Below are positions 53,147 to 61,538 of a stretch of DNA of 64,000 nt, piece by piece. Location: NCBI GenBank assembly GCA_910587795.1, contig CAJUNH010000002.1, forward strand, positions 124,001 to 188,000. The letters are read 5' to 3'. Origin of the DNA: an uncultured Christensenellaceae bacterium. Lineage in GTDB: Bacteria > Bacillota > Clostridia > Christensenellales > CAG-314. The notes beneath the pieces are model-generated. The model searched no databases. It worked only from the letters and a program-made list of their open reading frames with translations, and was not told the origin of the DNA. A program made the translations under genes and the position numbers. Numbering within the stretch: position 1 is the stretch's first letter; every line of letters starts with the position of its first letter.

Positions 53147-53648
53147 AAATAACGAGTTCATAACTTGCAATGTACCTTTTCTAGGATTAGTTTCGCTTTT
53201 TTCTATAACTTGGGCAATTAGTTTCGACCTTTCTGTACTCGCTATCGTGTTGTTATGTATTGGAGCGGGAAGCATAATTTTAACGGTTGTTACAAATATA
53301 CCTAATATGCTAAACTATATATTGATTGACGATGAAACAATTACGCTTTATCGCCATAAAAAGCCTGTAAAACAAATAAATATAGCGGATATAAAATCTT
53401 TGGTGCTTTGTCAACATGTAGGTAGGGTACGACATAAAGCTAGTAAATACATAAATAAAATTACTTATGTCGTAATAAACGACGGAAATTTTTTAGAAAA
53501 ACAATGGACGAAACGGGAACTACGCAAAAAAATATTGAGTGACAGCGAGGGGTGGATTGCAATAGAATATTCTGCTAATCGGTACGCCAAAATTAAACAA
53601 TTCCTTCCAAACTGTGAAGTTGAAACGTGTGCAATAACAAGAAAATAA
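53130..53648 (+). CDS. Candidate immunity protein, paralogue 1
   Basis: A 172-residue protein starting with GTG at 53130, with AGGAG 9 nt upstream and a 17-nt overlap with the RHS stop, which implies translational coupling. Two hydrophobic helices at about 15-31 and 33-54 are followed by a cytosolic domain with NYILIDDETITLYRHKKPVK, IADIKSLVL, SDSEGWIAIEY and LPNCEVET; the fold looks like a small PH-like beta domain. Position directly after a toxin-like gene, small size and paralogy fit an immunity role at the membrane. No family is recognised; function is inferred. Confidence 0.75.
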   Translation: MKLGIKNNEFITCNVPFLGLVSLFSITWAISFDLSVLAIVLLCIGAGSIILTVVTNIPNMLNYILIDDETITLYRHKKPVKQINIADIKSLVLCQHVGRVRHKASKYINKITYVVINDGNFLEKQWTKRELRKKILSDSEGWIAIEYSANRYAKIKQFLPNCEVETCAITRK

Positions 53649-53720
53649 ATTATTGTTCCATCAATCAATTTAACGATTATTCAACAACGCAGGGAAATGT
53701 ATCCTTCTTACTTTAATAAT

Positions 53721-53729
53721 GGGGGGGGG
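53721..53729 (+). repeat. G9 homopolymer between immunity paralogues 1 and 2
   Basis: Nine consecutive Gs in otherwise AT-rich DNA, 44 nt before the next start. Candidate slippage site affecting expression of paralogue 2. Confidence 0.8.
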
Positions 53730-53772
53730 TATTGTTAATATCTCTGCTAGTTGTATATAAGGAGTTTAGCAC

Positions 53773-54297
53773 ATGAAAATCGGTTTTAATAATAACGAAG
53801 GAATAAATTTAAATGCGCTTTGTATATGCGCAATTGCACTTTACTTAATGGCAATGGCAATCGGCTTCAGATATACGGTATTCGCGATTATATTGTTATG
53901 TTTTGCAGGGATAAGCATTATTTTTACCGTCATTAGAAACATACAAAATATACAGAATTATATTTTAATTAACAATGAAGCAATTACGTTATATCGTAGA
54001 AAAAAGCCTGTAAAACGAATAAATCTTGCAGACGTAAAGTCTATAGTACTTGTGCAATATATATTTAGTGGGCGAGGAGCATTTAATCCGGACAAATGTA
54101 TAAATACAAACACTTATATTGTATTAAACGATGGGGCTTTTTTTAAAAAAGAATGGACAAAGAGTAAATTTCGTAAAAGAGCATTAAGTGACAGCGAAGG
54201 GTGGATTGCAATAGAATTTTCTTTTAAACGCTATGCCGCCCTTACTAAGCTACTGCCAAACTGTGAAGAAGAAAAGTACACACTAACAGGTAAATAG
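53773..54297 (+). CDS. Candidate immunity protein, paralogue 2
   Basis: A 174-residue paralogue of the 53130 protein, with the same two-helix N-terminus and the shared blocks NYILINNEAITLYRRKKPVK, INLADVKSIVLVQ, ALSDSEGWIAIEF and LLPNCEEE. By eye roughly half of the aligned residues match paralogue 1. AAGGAG lies 8 nt before the ATG. The 40 bp upstream resemble the 3' end of the RHS gene, as if an older toxin tip had been lost. A G9 tract precedes it. Function inferred from context. Confidence 0.72.
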   Translation: MKIGFNNNEGINLNALCICAIALYLMAMAIGFRYTVFAIILLCFAGISIIFTVIRNIQNIQNYILINNEAITLYRRKKPVKRINLADVKSIVLVQYIFSGRGAFNPDKCINTNTYIVLNDGAFFKKEWTKSKFRKRALSDSEGWIAIEFSFKRYAALTKLLPNCEEEKYTLTGK

Positions 54298-54431
54298 TTT
54301 TTAAGTAGTCAAAATTTTTAAAAATTGATTAACGGCGCAATGAAGTGTAACCTTCGCATTTTATAAATTACACGATTGATCGGGTAATTAGTTTAATATC
54401 TTTGTTTTTGAGAATATTAGGAGTTCGATTT

Positions 54432-54980
54432 ATGAAGATGAAGATTGGCATCAATTATAACAAAACAATAAATGCTATAATGACTCCTATAGTGGGATTA
54501 ATTATTATGTTTATTATAGGGTCTTTTCTTAAAGGTAAAGTTGTTCTCGCTATTGTATTGTTATCGATTGCAATGGGAATTATCATTTTTATTGCCATTA
54601 GAAATATTAAAAATGTGTTAAACTACATATTGATTGACGAAGAAGAAATCACGCTTTTTCGCCGTAACAAGCCTGTTATACGAATAAAACTAGCAGATAT
54701 AAAATCTTTAGTATTATGTCAACAAACGTTGCAGCGTAGAGGTCAATACCATCCTGATCAATTTTCCAACTCTAATTTGTTTATTTTAATCAATGACGGA
54801 ACGTTTTTAAAAAAAAGTTGGACAATACGTAAATTGCGAAATAAGATGTTAGTTAACAGTGAAAAGTGGATTGCAATAGAATTTTCTTCTAACCGCTATG
54901 CCGCTTTTAAACATTTACTTCCAAACTGTGAAATAGAAACGTGTACAATACGTGGATCAATAATTAGGATAGGAGATTAA
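54432..54980 (+). CDS. Candidate immunity protein, paralogue 3
   Basis: A 182-residue third paralogue, starting at 54432 where AGGAG is 9 nt upstream; a second in-frame ATG 6 nt later aligns with the other paralogues' start. Two hydrophobic helices, then NYILIDEEEITLFRRNKPVI, IKLADIKSLVLCQQ, SEKWIAIEFSSNRYAA and HLLPNCEIET. Its C-terminus is about 8 residues longer. It is the last gene of the RHS operon and is followed by a strong terminator at 55011. Function inferred from context. Confidence 0.72.
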   Translation: MKMKIGINYNKTINAIMTPIVGLIIMFIIGSFLKGKVVLAIVLLSIAMGIIIFIAIRNIKNVLNYILIDEEEITLFRRNKPVIRIKLADIKSLVLCQQTLQRRGQYHPDQFSNSNLFILINDGTFLKKSWTIRKLRNKMLVNSEKWIAIEFSSNRYAAFKHLLPNCEIETCTIRGSIIRIGD

Positions 54981-55010
54981 GATGTGAAGGAAATTAACAA
55001 CTAACTAACC

Positions 55011-55040
55011 GCGCAGAGGTTATATTCCTCTGCGCCGTTT
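55011..55040. terminator. Terminator at the end of the RHS operon
   Basis: GCGCAGAGG (55011-55019) pairs with CCTCTGCGC (55027-55035), followed by GTTTTTA. It lies between convergent genes and could also act on uppP. Confidence 0.88.
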
Positions 55041-55054
55041 TTATGTTGTTGTTT

Positions 55055-55816
55055 TTATAAAATAATCAGCGATACTACAAACGGAATAATAAGGTATACG
55101 GCAAAGGCAATCCAACTTTTGGTTTTTACGGCGCGCATTACCATATAAATAGACACAAGTCCCGATACAAATGCGGCGAATACGCCTATTACGATACAGT
55201 ACCAATCGGGTATAACCAACTCGGTAGTTGCCGCTTCGTATATTTCCGCTGCGGCGCCGGCAAGTATAACGGGGATAGACAGCAAAAAAGAAAACTCCGC
55301 CGCGTCGCTTGCGTTTATGCCGAACAGCTTCATTACGGATATCGTGCTTCCGCTGCGCGACAGCCCCGGAAAAACGGCAACACCTTGGGTTACGCCCGTA
55401 ACTATTATCGGCAGCCAGCCCGATTCGTCCAGCCTTAGGCGCGGTTTAGACAAGTATTGCGACAGCACAATCAGCACAATCGTCAAAGCAAAGCCGACGG
55501 GCAGCAGCATTTGCATTAGGCTTTCGCTTACAAACAGTTTTACAAGCAATGCCAACGCAAACGTAGGGATACTTGCAATTACCAAAAACAGCAATTTGGG
55601 GTTGGACTTAGGGTGGCGCACAACGCTCCAAAGGTTCTGTCTAAATGCAATCGCCACCGCGGCAAGGGTGCCCAAATGTAACATCACGTCAAAAAACAGT
55701 CCCGCGCGTATGTCGAATAATTTTTCCGCAAGCATTAAATGCCCGCTGCTGGAAACGGGCAAAAACTCCGTAAATCCTTGTAGTAATCCTAAAAAAATAC
55801 TTTGCAGTACCGTCAT
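55055..55816 (-). CDS. uppP: Undecaprenyl-diphosphatase UppP/BacA
   Basis: A 253-residue polytopic membrane phosphatase that recycles undecaprenyl pyrophosphate for cell-wall synthesis; extra copies give bacitracin tolerance. Signature blocks: GLLQGFTEFLPVSSSGHLML near residue 10 (E/Q-rich motif plus SSSGH) and GVTQGVAVFPGLSRSGSTIS near 140 (PGxSRSG). The start at 55816 is chosen for its AAGGTGG 5 nt upstream and the standard N-terminus; 20 extra codons upstream are unsupported. It is convergent with the RHS operon. Confidence 0.95.
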   Translation of the reverse strand: MTVLQSIFLGLLQGFTEFLPVSSSGHLMLAEKLFDIRAGLFFDVMLHLGTLAAVAIAFRQNLWSVVRHPKSNPKLLFLVIASIPTFALALLVKLFVSESLMQMLLPVGFALTIVLIVLSQYLSKPRLRLDESGWLPIIVTGVTQGVAVFPGLSRSGSTISVMKLFGINASDAAEFSFLLSIPVILAGAAAEIYEAATTELVIPDWYCIVIGVFAAFVSGLVSIYMVMRAVKTKSWIAFAVYLIIPFVVSLIIL

Positions 55817-55948
55817 AATCCACCTTTTTGCCTTGCTATGTTTGCAAAAAAACGGCGTGCGCAGCAATAAATGCAAAGCGTCCGTTGTTTTAAGCCGTTA
55901 AAAATACGCGCGTAAGCAGGCTAAAATTTTCAAACCGAGGTAAATTCA

Positions 55949-55977
55949 TTTACATTTGATAATAAATATAGTAGAAT
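55949..55977 (+). promoter_or_regulatory. ychF operon promoter
   Basis: TTTACA (55949-55954) and TAGAAT (55972-55977), 17-nt spacer, 66 nt before ychF. It may drive the whole co-directional run to the right edge. Confidence 0.6.
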
Positions 55978-56043
55978 ATCCCTGTATAAATGTTTGCACA
56001 TATAATTGTACGCATTTTTGTATATTTTTAGACCGAGGTAGAT

Positions 56044-57135
56044 ATGAAGCTGGGAGTAGTAGGTTTGCCCAACGTAGGCAAAAGCACGCTTTTTAACGCA
56101 ATTACGCAAGCGGGAGCGGAAATAGCAAATTATCCGTTTTGCACTATAGAACCCAACGTGGGAGTAGTTGCCGTACCCGACGAAAGGCTGGACAAGCTTG
56201 CCGCGCTGTACGACAGCAAAAAGATAACGCCCACTTATTTAAGATTTGTGGATATTGCGGGGTTGGTAAAAGGCGCGTCCCGCGGAGAAGGTTTGGGAAA
56301 CAAGTTTTTGTCGCACATACGCGAGGTGGACGCAATAGTACACGTAGTGCGTTGTTTTATAGACGGCAACGTAACGCACGTATCTAATACAATCGACCCT
56401 ATTGCGGATATGGTTACTATTAACTTAGAGCTTATACTTGCCGATATCGAAACGGTAACGGCGCGGCTTAACAAAGCCGTCAATATGCAAAAGACGGGGG
56501 ATAAAAAGTACAAAATAGAGGTGGAACTTTTAAAACGAATTTTAACGCATCTGGAATGCGAACAGCCCGTGCGTACGATGGAGTTTGACGACGACGAGCG
56601 CGCAATGGTTGAGGAAATGTTTTTGCTTACGTCTAAACCCGTAATTTATGCCGCCAACATTGCCGAGGACGATTTGGGCAAGCCTCAAAACGAGCTTGTA
56701 AACAAGGTGGAGGAATACGCCGCAAAGGAAAACGCCGAAACGTTGGTTATTTGCGCTAAGGTGGAGGAGGAGCTGTCCCGTTTGGACCCGGAGGAAAAGG
56801 CTATGTTTTTGGAAAGTTACGGCATAGCGGAAAGCGGACTTAACCGTCTTGTAAAAAAATGTTACAAACTGCTGCATTTGGTAAGTTATCTTACGGCGGG
56901 CGAAAAGGAAACACGAGCCTGGACGGTAACGGAAGGAACAAAAGCGCCTCAGGCGGCGGGCAAAATCCACAGCGATTTTGAAAAGGGCTTTATACGCGCC
57001 GAAATTGTGGACTGCGAAACAATGCTGGAACTGGGCGGATACAATCAGGCTAAGGAAAAGGGCAAGGTGCGCAGCGAAGGCAAGGACTACGTCATAAAGG
57101 ACGGCGACGTAGTACTGTTTAGGTTTAACGTGTAA
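56044..57135 (+). CDS. ychF: Redox-regulated ATPase YchF (Obg family)
   Basis: A 363-residue TRAFAC-class P-loop protein that prefers ATP over GTP and binds ribosomes. MKLGVVGLPNVGKSTLFNAI carries the P-loop; NYPFCTIEPNVGVVAVPD, FVDIAGLVKGASRGEGLGNK and the TGS-domain end (YLTAGEKETRAWTVTEG, GKIHSDFEKGFIRAE) are diagnostic. GAGGTAG precedes the ATG. First gene of a long plus-strand run. Confidence 0.97.
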   Translation: MKLGVVGLPNVGKSTLFNAITQAGAEIANYPFCTIEPNVGVVAVPDERLDKLAALYDSKKITPTYLRFVDIAGLVKGASRGEGLGNKFLSHIREVDAIVHVVRCFIDGNVTHVSNTIDPIADMVTINLELILADIETVTARLNKAVNMQKTGDKKYKIEVELLKRILTHLECEQPVRTMEFDDDERAMVEEMFLLTSKPVIYAANIAEDDLGKPQNELVNKVEEYAAKENAETLVICAKVEEELSRLDPEEKAMFLESYGIAESGLNRLVKKCYKLLHLVSYLTAGEKETRAWTVTEGTKAPQAAGKIHSDFEKGFIRAEIVDCETMLELGGYNQAKEKGKVRSEGKDYVIKDGDVVLFRFNV

Positions 57136-57149
57136 ACGGGTTTAAACTA

Positions 57150-57587
57150 ATGCGTAAAACGGAATACGAAATAATTCTGCCGACCGAGGAGGAAGCGCAG
57201 GTTATCGACGGCAAACTGTTGGAAGAAATACAAAAAGTAAAACCGTTTACGCTGAGTCGGGCGTTTGTGCCCGTCAACGTCTGTGCAAAAAAGGACGGCG
57301 AAATAATAGGCGGAGTGTTGGCGTGCGCCGTTATGTGGGATATACTGTATATAGATACGGTATGGACAGTAGCACAGTACCGCAATCGGGGCGTTGCAAG
57401 CGCGTTGATATGCGAGGCGGAAAAGCGCGCTCGGGATATGGGGTGTAATTTTTCCCGTCTAAGCACGTACGATTTTCAGGCGCCCAAACTGTACGAAAAG
57501 CTGAATTACAAAAAATTCGGCGAAATAGACTACGGACACGTTAAAGAGAGTTTTTATTATAAAGATTTAAGAGGTAAGCATGAGTAA
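57150..57587 (+). CDS. GNAT family N-acetyltransferase
   Basis: A 145-residue protein with the GNAT acetyl-CoA-binding pattern: YIDTVWTVAQYRNRGVASAL near 68-87, containing Q/RxxGxA-type loop NRGVAS, then CEAEKRARDMGCN and YEKLNYKKFGEI near the end. The target is unknown. It lies 14 nt after ychF and its end overlaps the next start by 8 nt, so it is in the operon. No strong ribosome site. Confidence 0.88.
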   Translation: MRKTEYEIILPTEEEAQVIDGKLLEEIQKVKPFTLSRAFVPVNVCAKKDGEIIGGVLACAVMWDILYIDTVWTVAQYRNRGVASALICEAEKRARDMGCNFSRLSTYDFQAPKLYEKLNYKKFGEIDYGHVKESFYYKDLRGKHE

Positions 57588-59220
57588 AGCAGCCGGCACG
57601 GAAATAAAGCAGTCCAAAGTAAGTTTTGGCAATAAGTTGGCTTTTGCCTGCGCGGATATATTCGGCGGCGGAAGTTTTAATATAATCAACTTTTTGTTCA
57701 CTCCGTTTTTGACGTTGGTAGTGGGTATACCGATGATATATCTAACGCCCATACTTCTGCTTACAAAGCTTTGGGACGGAATTATCGATCCGTTTATCGG
57801 TAAGGTTACGGACGGCAAGCAGCCGGGCAAATTCGGTAAACGCAGGTATTTTATGCTTATATGCGCCCCGTTGGTGCTTTTGGGGTTTGTACTGCTGTTT
57901 TTTCCGTGGAATTTGATAACGTCAAGCGTTGCGCTTAAATGCGTGTTTGTGGTGCTGATGTATATGCTGTACGCAACTGCGCAGAGTTTTGTGCTTATAC
58001 CGTACTATTCGCACGCGAGCGAAATGACGGACGACTTTAACGAGCGTAACAAGACAAATGCGGTTCGCATAGCATTCAGTATAGCGTCCAGCACGATATG
58101 CGTGGCTGTGCCGGGTATGATAGCCAGCCCCACAAAAGCGGACAACGGAGTAAGCTATATTATAATGGCGGCGATATTCGGTTTTATATTTACCGTATCC
58201 ATACTTGTAACCGCGCTGTTCAGCCGCGAACAAATCGTCACCCCCGCCGTAAAAACAAAGCTTAACTTTAAGGAATTTATCCGTCCGTTAAAAGTAAAAA
58301 CGTACCGTCAGTATTTGGGAATGCAAATGTGCACTTCTATGGCTATGGCGGTAATGAGCAGTTTCTTTTTTACCTTTTGCGATTTTTATTTAAGACGTCT
58401 TACCTATGCCGAAGCAACGGTAAGCGGAGCGGGGCGTTTCCCCATTGCTACGGTTGCAGCGGCAATGATGTTTGTAGCGCAGATACTTGCGCTGCCGCTG
58501 TACCTTAAACTGATAAAAGCAAAGTCCAAACGTTTTGCTTATATTACGGGCGCAGGTGTTTGGATTACGGTTGTTGCGGGAATGTTCTTTTTGCCTGCCG
58601 AGGGAAAAATAGATTTTAACGCAAGCGGAGCGATAATCACTGCCGAAGGCGCGCCCAACTGGCTTGTAATCGTATTCGGTCTGTTTATAGGTTTAGGGAT
58701 AGGCGGAACGGTGTTTGTTCCGCACAGCAGTTTCGGCGACGTGTGCGACGTAGGCGAACTGTACTTCGGCGAACGTACCGAAGGCGCGTTTTCCGGACTT
58801 ACCAACTTTTTAAACACCGCGGCGCAGGCAATAGGTTTGGCTATCCCTCCCGCTATTATAGGTCTTGCGGGATACGTGGAAACTCAGTACGTTACAACCG
58901 ACGTATACAACGCTTTAAAAACGGCGACCGAGGCGGAGCAGATAGACAAACTGGGCATGGCGCTATCGCAGTTTAAAGCCACCGTCGGCAACGGTTCGGT
59001 GCAGCTTTTGCCCGTATCTCAAACCGATTCGGCGCAGCTGGCTTTGCGTTTAACGTTTTTGCTGCTGCCTATCGTTATAATGATAATAGGAATCGTAATT
59101 GCAAGCAGATACAAGCTTACAAGGGATTTGCAGGCAAAAATCGTAGAGGCTAACGCCCGTGAGGACAAGGACGGCGAAGATTTTAAACAAACCCGCGACG
59201 AACTGTTAAAGCAGTTGTAA
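57580..59220 (+). CDS. MFS transporter of the GPH (MelB-like) type
   Basis: A 546-residue 12-helix carrier. The signature loop KLWDGIIDPFIGKVTDGKQP with FGKRRYFMLICAPLVLLGF after it matches the W-D-x-x-x-D-P-x-x-G block of glycoside-pentoside-hexuronide:cation symporters. Long hydrophobic helices continue through the protein, with a central loop near residue 220 and a charged C-terminal tail. The substrate, likely a sugar or glycoside, is not evident and no glycosidase is adjacent. AGAGGT precedes the ATG, and the start overlaps the GNAT gene. Confidence 0.88.
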   Translation: MSKAAGTEIKQSKVSFGNKLAFACADIFGGGSFNIINFLFTPFLTLVVGIPMIYLTPILLLTKLWDGIIDPFIGKVTDGKQPGKFGKRRYFMLICAPLVLLGFVLLFFPWNLITSSVALKCVFVVLMYMLYATAQSFVLIPYYSHASEMTDDFNERNKTNAVRIAFSIASSTICVAVPGMIASPTKADNGVSYIIMAAIFGFIFTVSILVTALFSREQIVTPAVKTKLNFKEFIRPLKVKTYRQYLGMQMCTSMAMAVMSSFFFTFCDFYLRRLTYAEATVSGAGRFPIATVAAAMMFVAQILALPLYLKLIKAKSKRFAYITGAGVWITVVAGMFFLPAEGKIDFNASGAIITAEGAPNWLVIVFGLFIGLGIGGTVFVPHSSFGDVCDVGELYFGERTEGAFSGLTNFLNTAAQAIGLAIPPAIIGLAGYVETQYVTTDVYNALKTATEAEQIDKLGMALSQFKATVGNGSVQLLPVSQTDSAQLALRLTFLLLPIVIMIIGIVIASRYKLTRDLQAKIVEANAREDKDGEDFKQTRDELLKQL

Positions 59221-59226
59221 GCCGAT

Positions 59227-60000
59227 ATGATAAAGTTATCTCCGTTGTTTTCCGGCAGTAGGGGAAATTGCAGTTTGATTCAAAGCGACAGCTGCAACAT
59301 ACTGCTGGACGTAGGCTATCAATACAAGCAGATAGTTGCGCGGCTTGCCGATTTTAACGTTACGCCTGCCGACATAAACGCTATTGTAATAACGCACGAA
59401 CACAGCGACCACATTTCGGCGCTGCCGTATATTACGCGCGGATTTAATACCGCCGTATATGCGCCGTCGGCAATCTGCGACTATATTTCTCAGCGTACCT
59501 ATTGCAGCAGCGTTACGGCAATAGACGGCGCGTTTAACACGGGCGGCGTTACGGTGGACGTATACAGGTGTTCGCACGATTCTGCCGCGTGTTTCGGTTA
59601 CAGATTTACTTGCGGAGCGGAAAGCGTGGCGGGGGTTACCGATACGGGGTGCGTCACCGACGAACTGATTGCTTTTTTATCTCCCTGCAAGGGTATAATG
59701 ATAGAAAGCAATCACGACGTAAACATGCTGCAAAACGGCGCGTATCCGTATGTGCTTAAACGCAGGATTATGTCGGATTTCGGGCATTTGTCCAACGACC
59801 AAACGTCGCAGATTTTATCTAAAATAAAAGGCACCGCAATAAAACAGATTGCGCTTGCGCATTTGTCCGAACAGAATAACACAAAGGAACTTGCGTTTAG
59901 CGCAGCCGTCGGCGCGTTGGAAAAAGGCGGACTGACGGAAGGTAAAGACATAGATTTATTTGTAGCGGACCAGTATTATAATAGGATTACATTATGCTAA
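59227..60000 (+). CDS. MBL-fold metallohydrolase, WalJ/YycJ-like
   Basis: A 257-residue metallo-beta-lactamase-fold hydrolase. The start LSPLFSGSRGNCSLIQSD and the metal motif VITHEHSDHISALPYI near 56 are typical of YycJ/WalJ proteins, which have been linked to cell-wall signalling and DNA repair. Later ligands are in VTDTGCVTDEL and ALAHLSEQNN. There is no walRK operon here. It lies 6 nt after the MFS gene and overlaps the next gene by 7 nt. Confidence 0.9.
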   Translation: MIKLSPLFSGSRGNCSLIQSDSCNILLDVGYQYKQIVARLADFNVTPADINAIVITHEHSDHISALPYITRGFNTAVYAPSAICDYISQRTYCSSVTAIDGAFNTGGVTVDVYRCSHDSAACFGYRFTCGAESVAGVTDTGCVTDELIAFLSPCKGIMIESNHDVNMLQNGAYPYVLKRRIMSDFGHLSNDQTSQILSKIKGTAIKQIALAHLSEQNNTKELAFSAAVGALEKGGLTEGKDIDLFVADQYYNRITLC

Positions 60001-60908
60001 GAGAAGAAAATTACACAAAGATAAGAGAAAAATATTCCGCAAACGACGTCGGCGCAGGCTTTGCGATAGTAACGTTGGCTGCAATAGCGGTCAGCCTTGC
60101 GGTTGCGGTTGTAGGGCAGATTTTTAAGTTGACGGAAAACGGCGTTTTTATGATTGCTGCAAACGCGGTAAATACGCTGGTAATCGGCGCGTCGGCGTTT
60201 ATATACGCAAAACTTACGCGTACAAAGGCGGTTTGCGCAACTAAAATAAACGTAAAGCCGCATTGGGCGCATATAGGCTGGGGCTGTCTTGCCACGCTGT
60301 GTCTTATAACCTTTATGGTACCGCTAAACAACTGGATTGCTATGGGTATAGAGGCAATCGGTTTGCCCCGTCCTTCGGTAAATTTGGATATGGACGTTGT
60401 TTCGATGATAATAATCGTCGCAATCCTGCCTGCTTTTTGCGAGGAAGTTATTTTCCGCGGTACGTTGGCGGCGGCTTTGGAAGGCGGCCGCAATAAGCTT
60501 GCAAGTCTGGCTATCGTAGGCGCGCTGTTTGCCTTGTTTCATATGAACCCTGCGCAAACCGTGCATCAATTTGCTTTGGGCGCGTTTTTGGGTTTGCTGT
60601 TTTTTCGCAGCGGCAGTTTATGGACGACGGTTATAGTGCACTTTTTTAACAATATCGTAGTAATTGCGCTATCCGCAATTTTCGGCGAAAAAGTAGACTT
60701 GTTTTTTGAACAAAACGCAATATGGCTGTTTTTTGTGGGGCTTATTTTGTTTGCAGGCAGTATTGCAGGCTATCTGCTTACCACAAAGAGCAAATGGAAT
60801 AAAGGCGAGGAAACGCTTAAACTGTCCGCGGGAAGCTTGTCCATGCTGCTTTGCTCGGCAGGGGTATGTTTTATTATGTGGATGATTACGTTGTTTGTAG
60901 GCGCATGA
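59994..60908 (+). CDS. CPBP-family intramembrane metalloprotease
   Basis: A 304-residue polytopic protein with the CPBP/Abi glutamic-protease motifs: FCEEVIFRG near 149-157 (EExxxR), LFHMNPAQTVHQFALG near 181 and VHFFNNIVVIAL near 218, which supplies the conserved H and N. Eight or so hydrophobic segments surround them. Relatives process prenylated proteins in eukaryotes and act in bacteriocin immunity or antigen processing in bacteria; the role here is unknown. AGGATT precedes the ATG. Its stop overlaps rlmH. Confidence 0.92.
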   Translation: MLREENYTKIREKYSANDVGAGFAIVTLAAIAVSLAVAVVGQIFKLTENGVFMIAANAVNTLVIGASAFIYAKLTRTKAVCATKINVKPHWAHIGWGCLATLCLITFMVPLNNWIAMGIEAIGLPRPSVNLDMDVVSMIIIVAILPAFCEEVIFRGTLAAALEGGRNKLASLAIVGALFALFHMNPAQTVHQFALGAFLGLLFFRSGSLWTTVIVHFFNNIVVIALSAIFGEKVDLFFEQNAIWLFFVGLILFAGSIAGYLLTTKSKWNKGEETLKLSAGSLSMLLCSAGVCFIMWMITLFVGA

Positions 60909-61375
60909 AATTTAGAATAGTAGCGGTAGGCAAGTTAAAAGAACAGTACCTAAAACAGGCTGTGGACGAATACGTAAAGCGCATAAGCCGTTTTGCTTCG
61001 GTGGAAATTGTAGAAGTTGCCGAAAGCACATTTAACGGCGAACCTAACGTAAAGCAGATACAAAAAATTATCGATACCGAGGGCGCGGCGATAATGTCTA
61101 AAACCGAAGGCTACGTTATTGCGGCGGACATAGACGGAAAACAGCTTAGCAGTACGGAAATATCCGCTTTGATAGCAAAGGAAAAACAAAACAATTCGAC
61201 TTTTACATTTGTTATAGGCGGAAGCAACGGCTTGTCGCAGCAAGTTAAAAACAGCGCGGACTTTCGGCTTTCGTTCGGTAAAATAACGCTGCCGCACCAA
61301 CTGTTTAGGGTGGTGCTTTGCGAACAGATTTACCGTGCTTGCTGTATAGAGGGCAACGTGTCTTATCACAAGTAG
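60905..61375 (+). CDS. rlmH: 23S rRNA (pseudouridine-1915-N3)-methyltransferase RlmH
   Basis: A 156-residue SPOUT methyltransferase. The start FRIVAVGKLKEQYLKQAVDE, the knot motif FVIGGSNGLSQQVKNSADF and the C-terminal LPHQLFRVVLCEQIYRACCI with YHK at the very end are diagnostic. The start at 60905 (ATGA overlap with the CPBP stop) gives the canonical N-terminus; the longer frame adds 18 out-of-family residues. In this operon it follows the WalJ-like gene, a neighbour in many Bacillota. Confidence 0.97.
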   Translation: MKFRIVAVGKLKEQYLKQAVDEYVKRISRFASVEIVEVAESTFNGEPNVKQIQKIIDTEGAAIMSKTEGYVIAADIDGKQLSSTEISALIAKEKQNNSTFTFVIGGSNGLSQQVKNSADFRLSFGKITLPHQLFRVVLCEQIYRACCIEGNVSYHK

Positions 61376-61538
61376 ATTTTTGCACAGATAGCTTTGCAGG
61401 CGTATACGGCTTACTTAATGGCAAGTTTGCGATAAAACAGACGCGTTTAACGCGCGTAAGCTTATATAAATAAATAATGAGAATTACGGCATACGCCGTA
61501 TGCAAGATAAAACAGCATTTTCTTTAAAGGTTAGGTTT

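Noticed and set aside
55317..55901. 194-codon plus-strand ORF
   Set aside because: Antisense of uppP; no family match and the true gene is certain.
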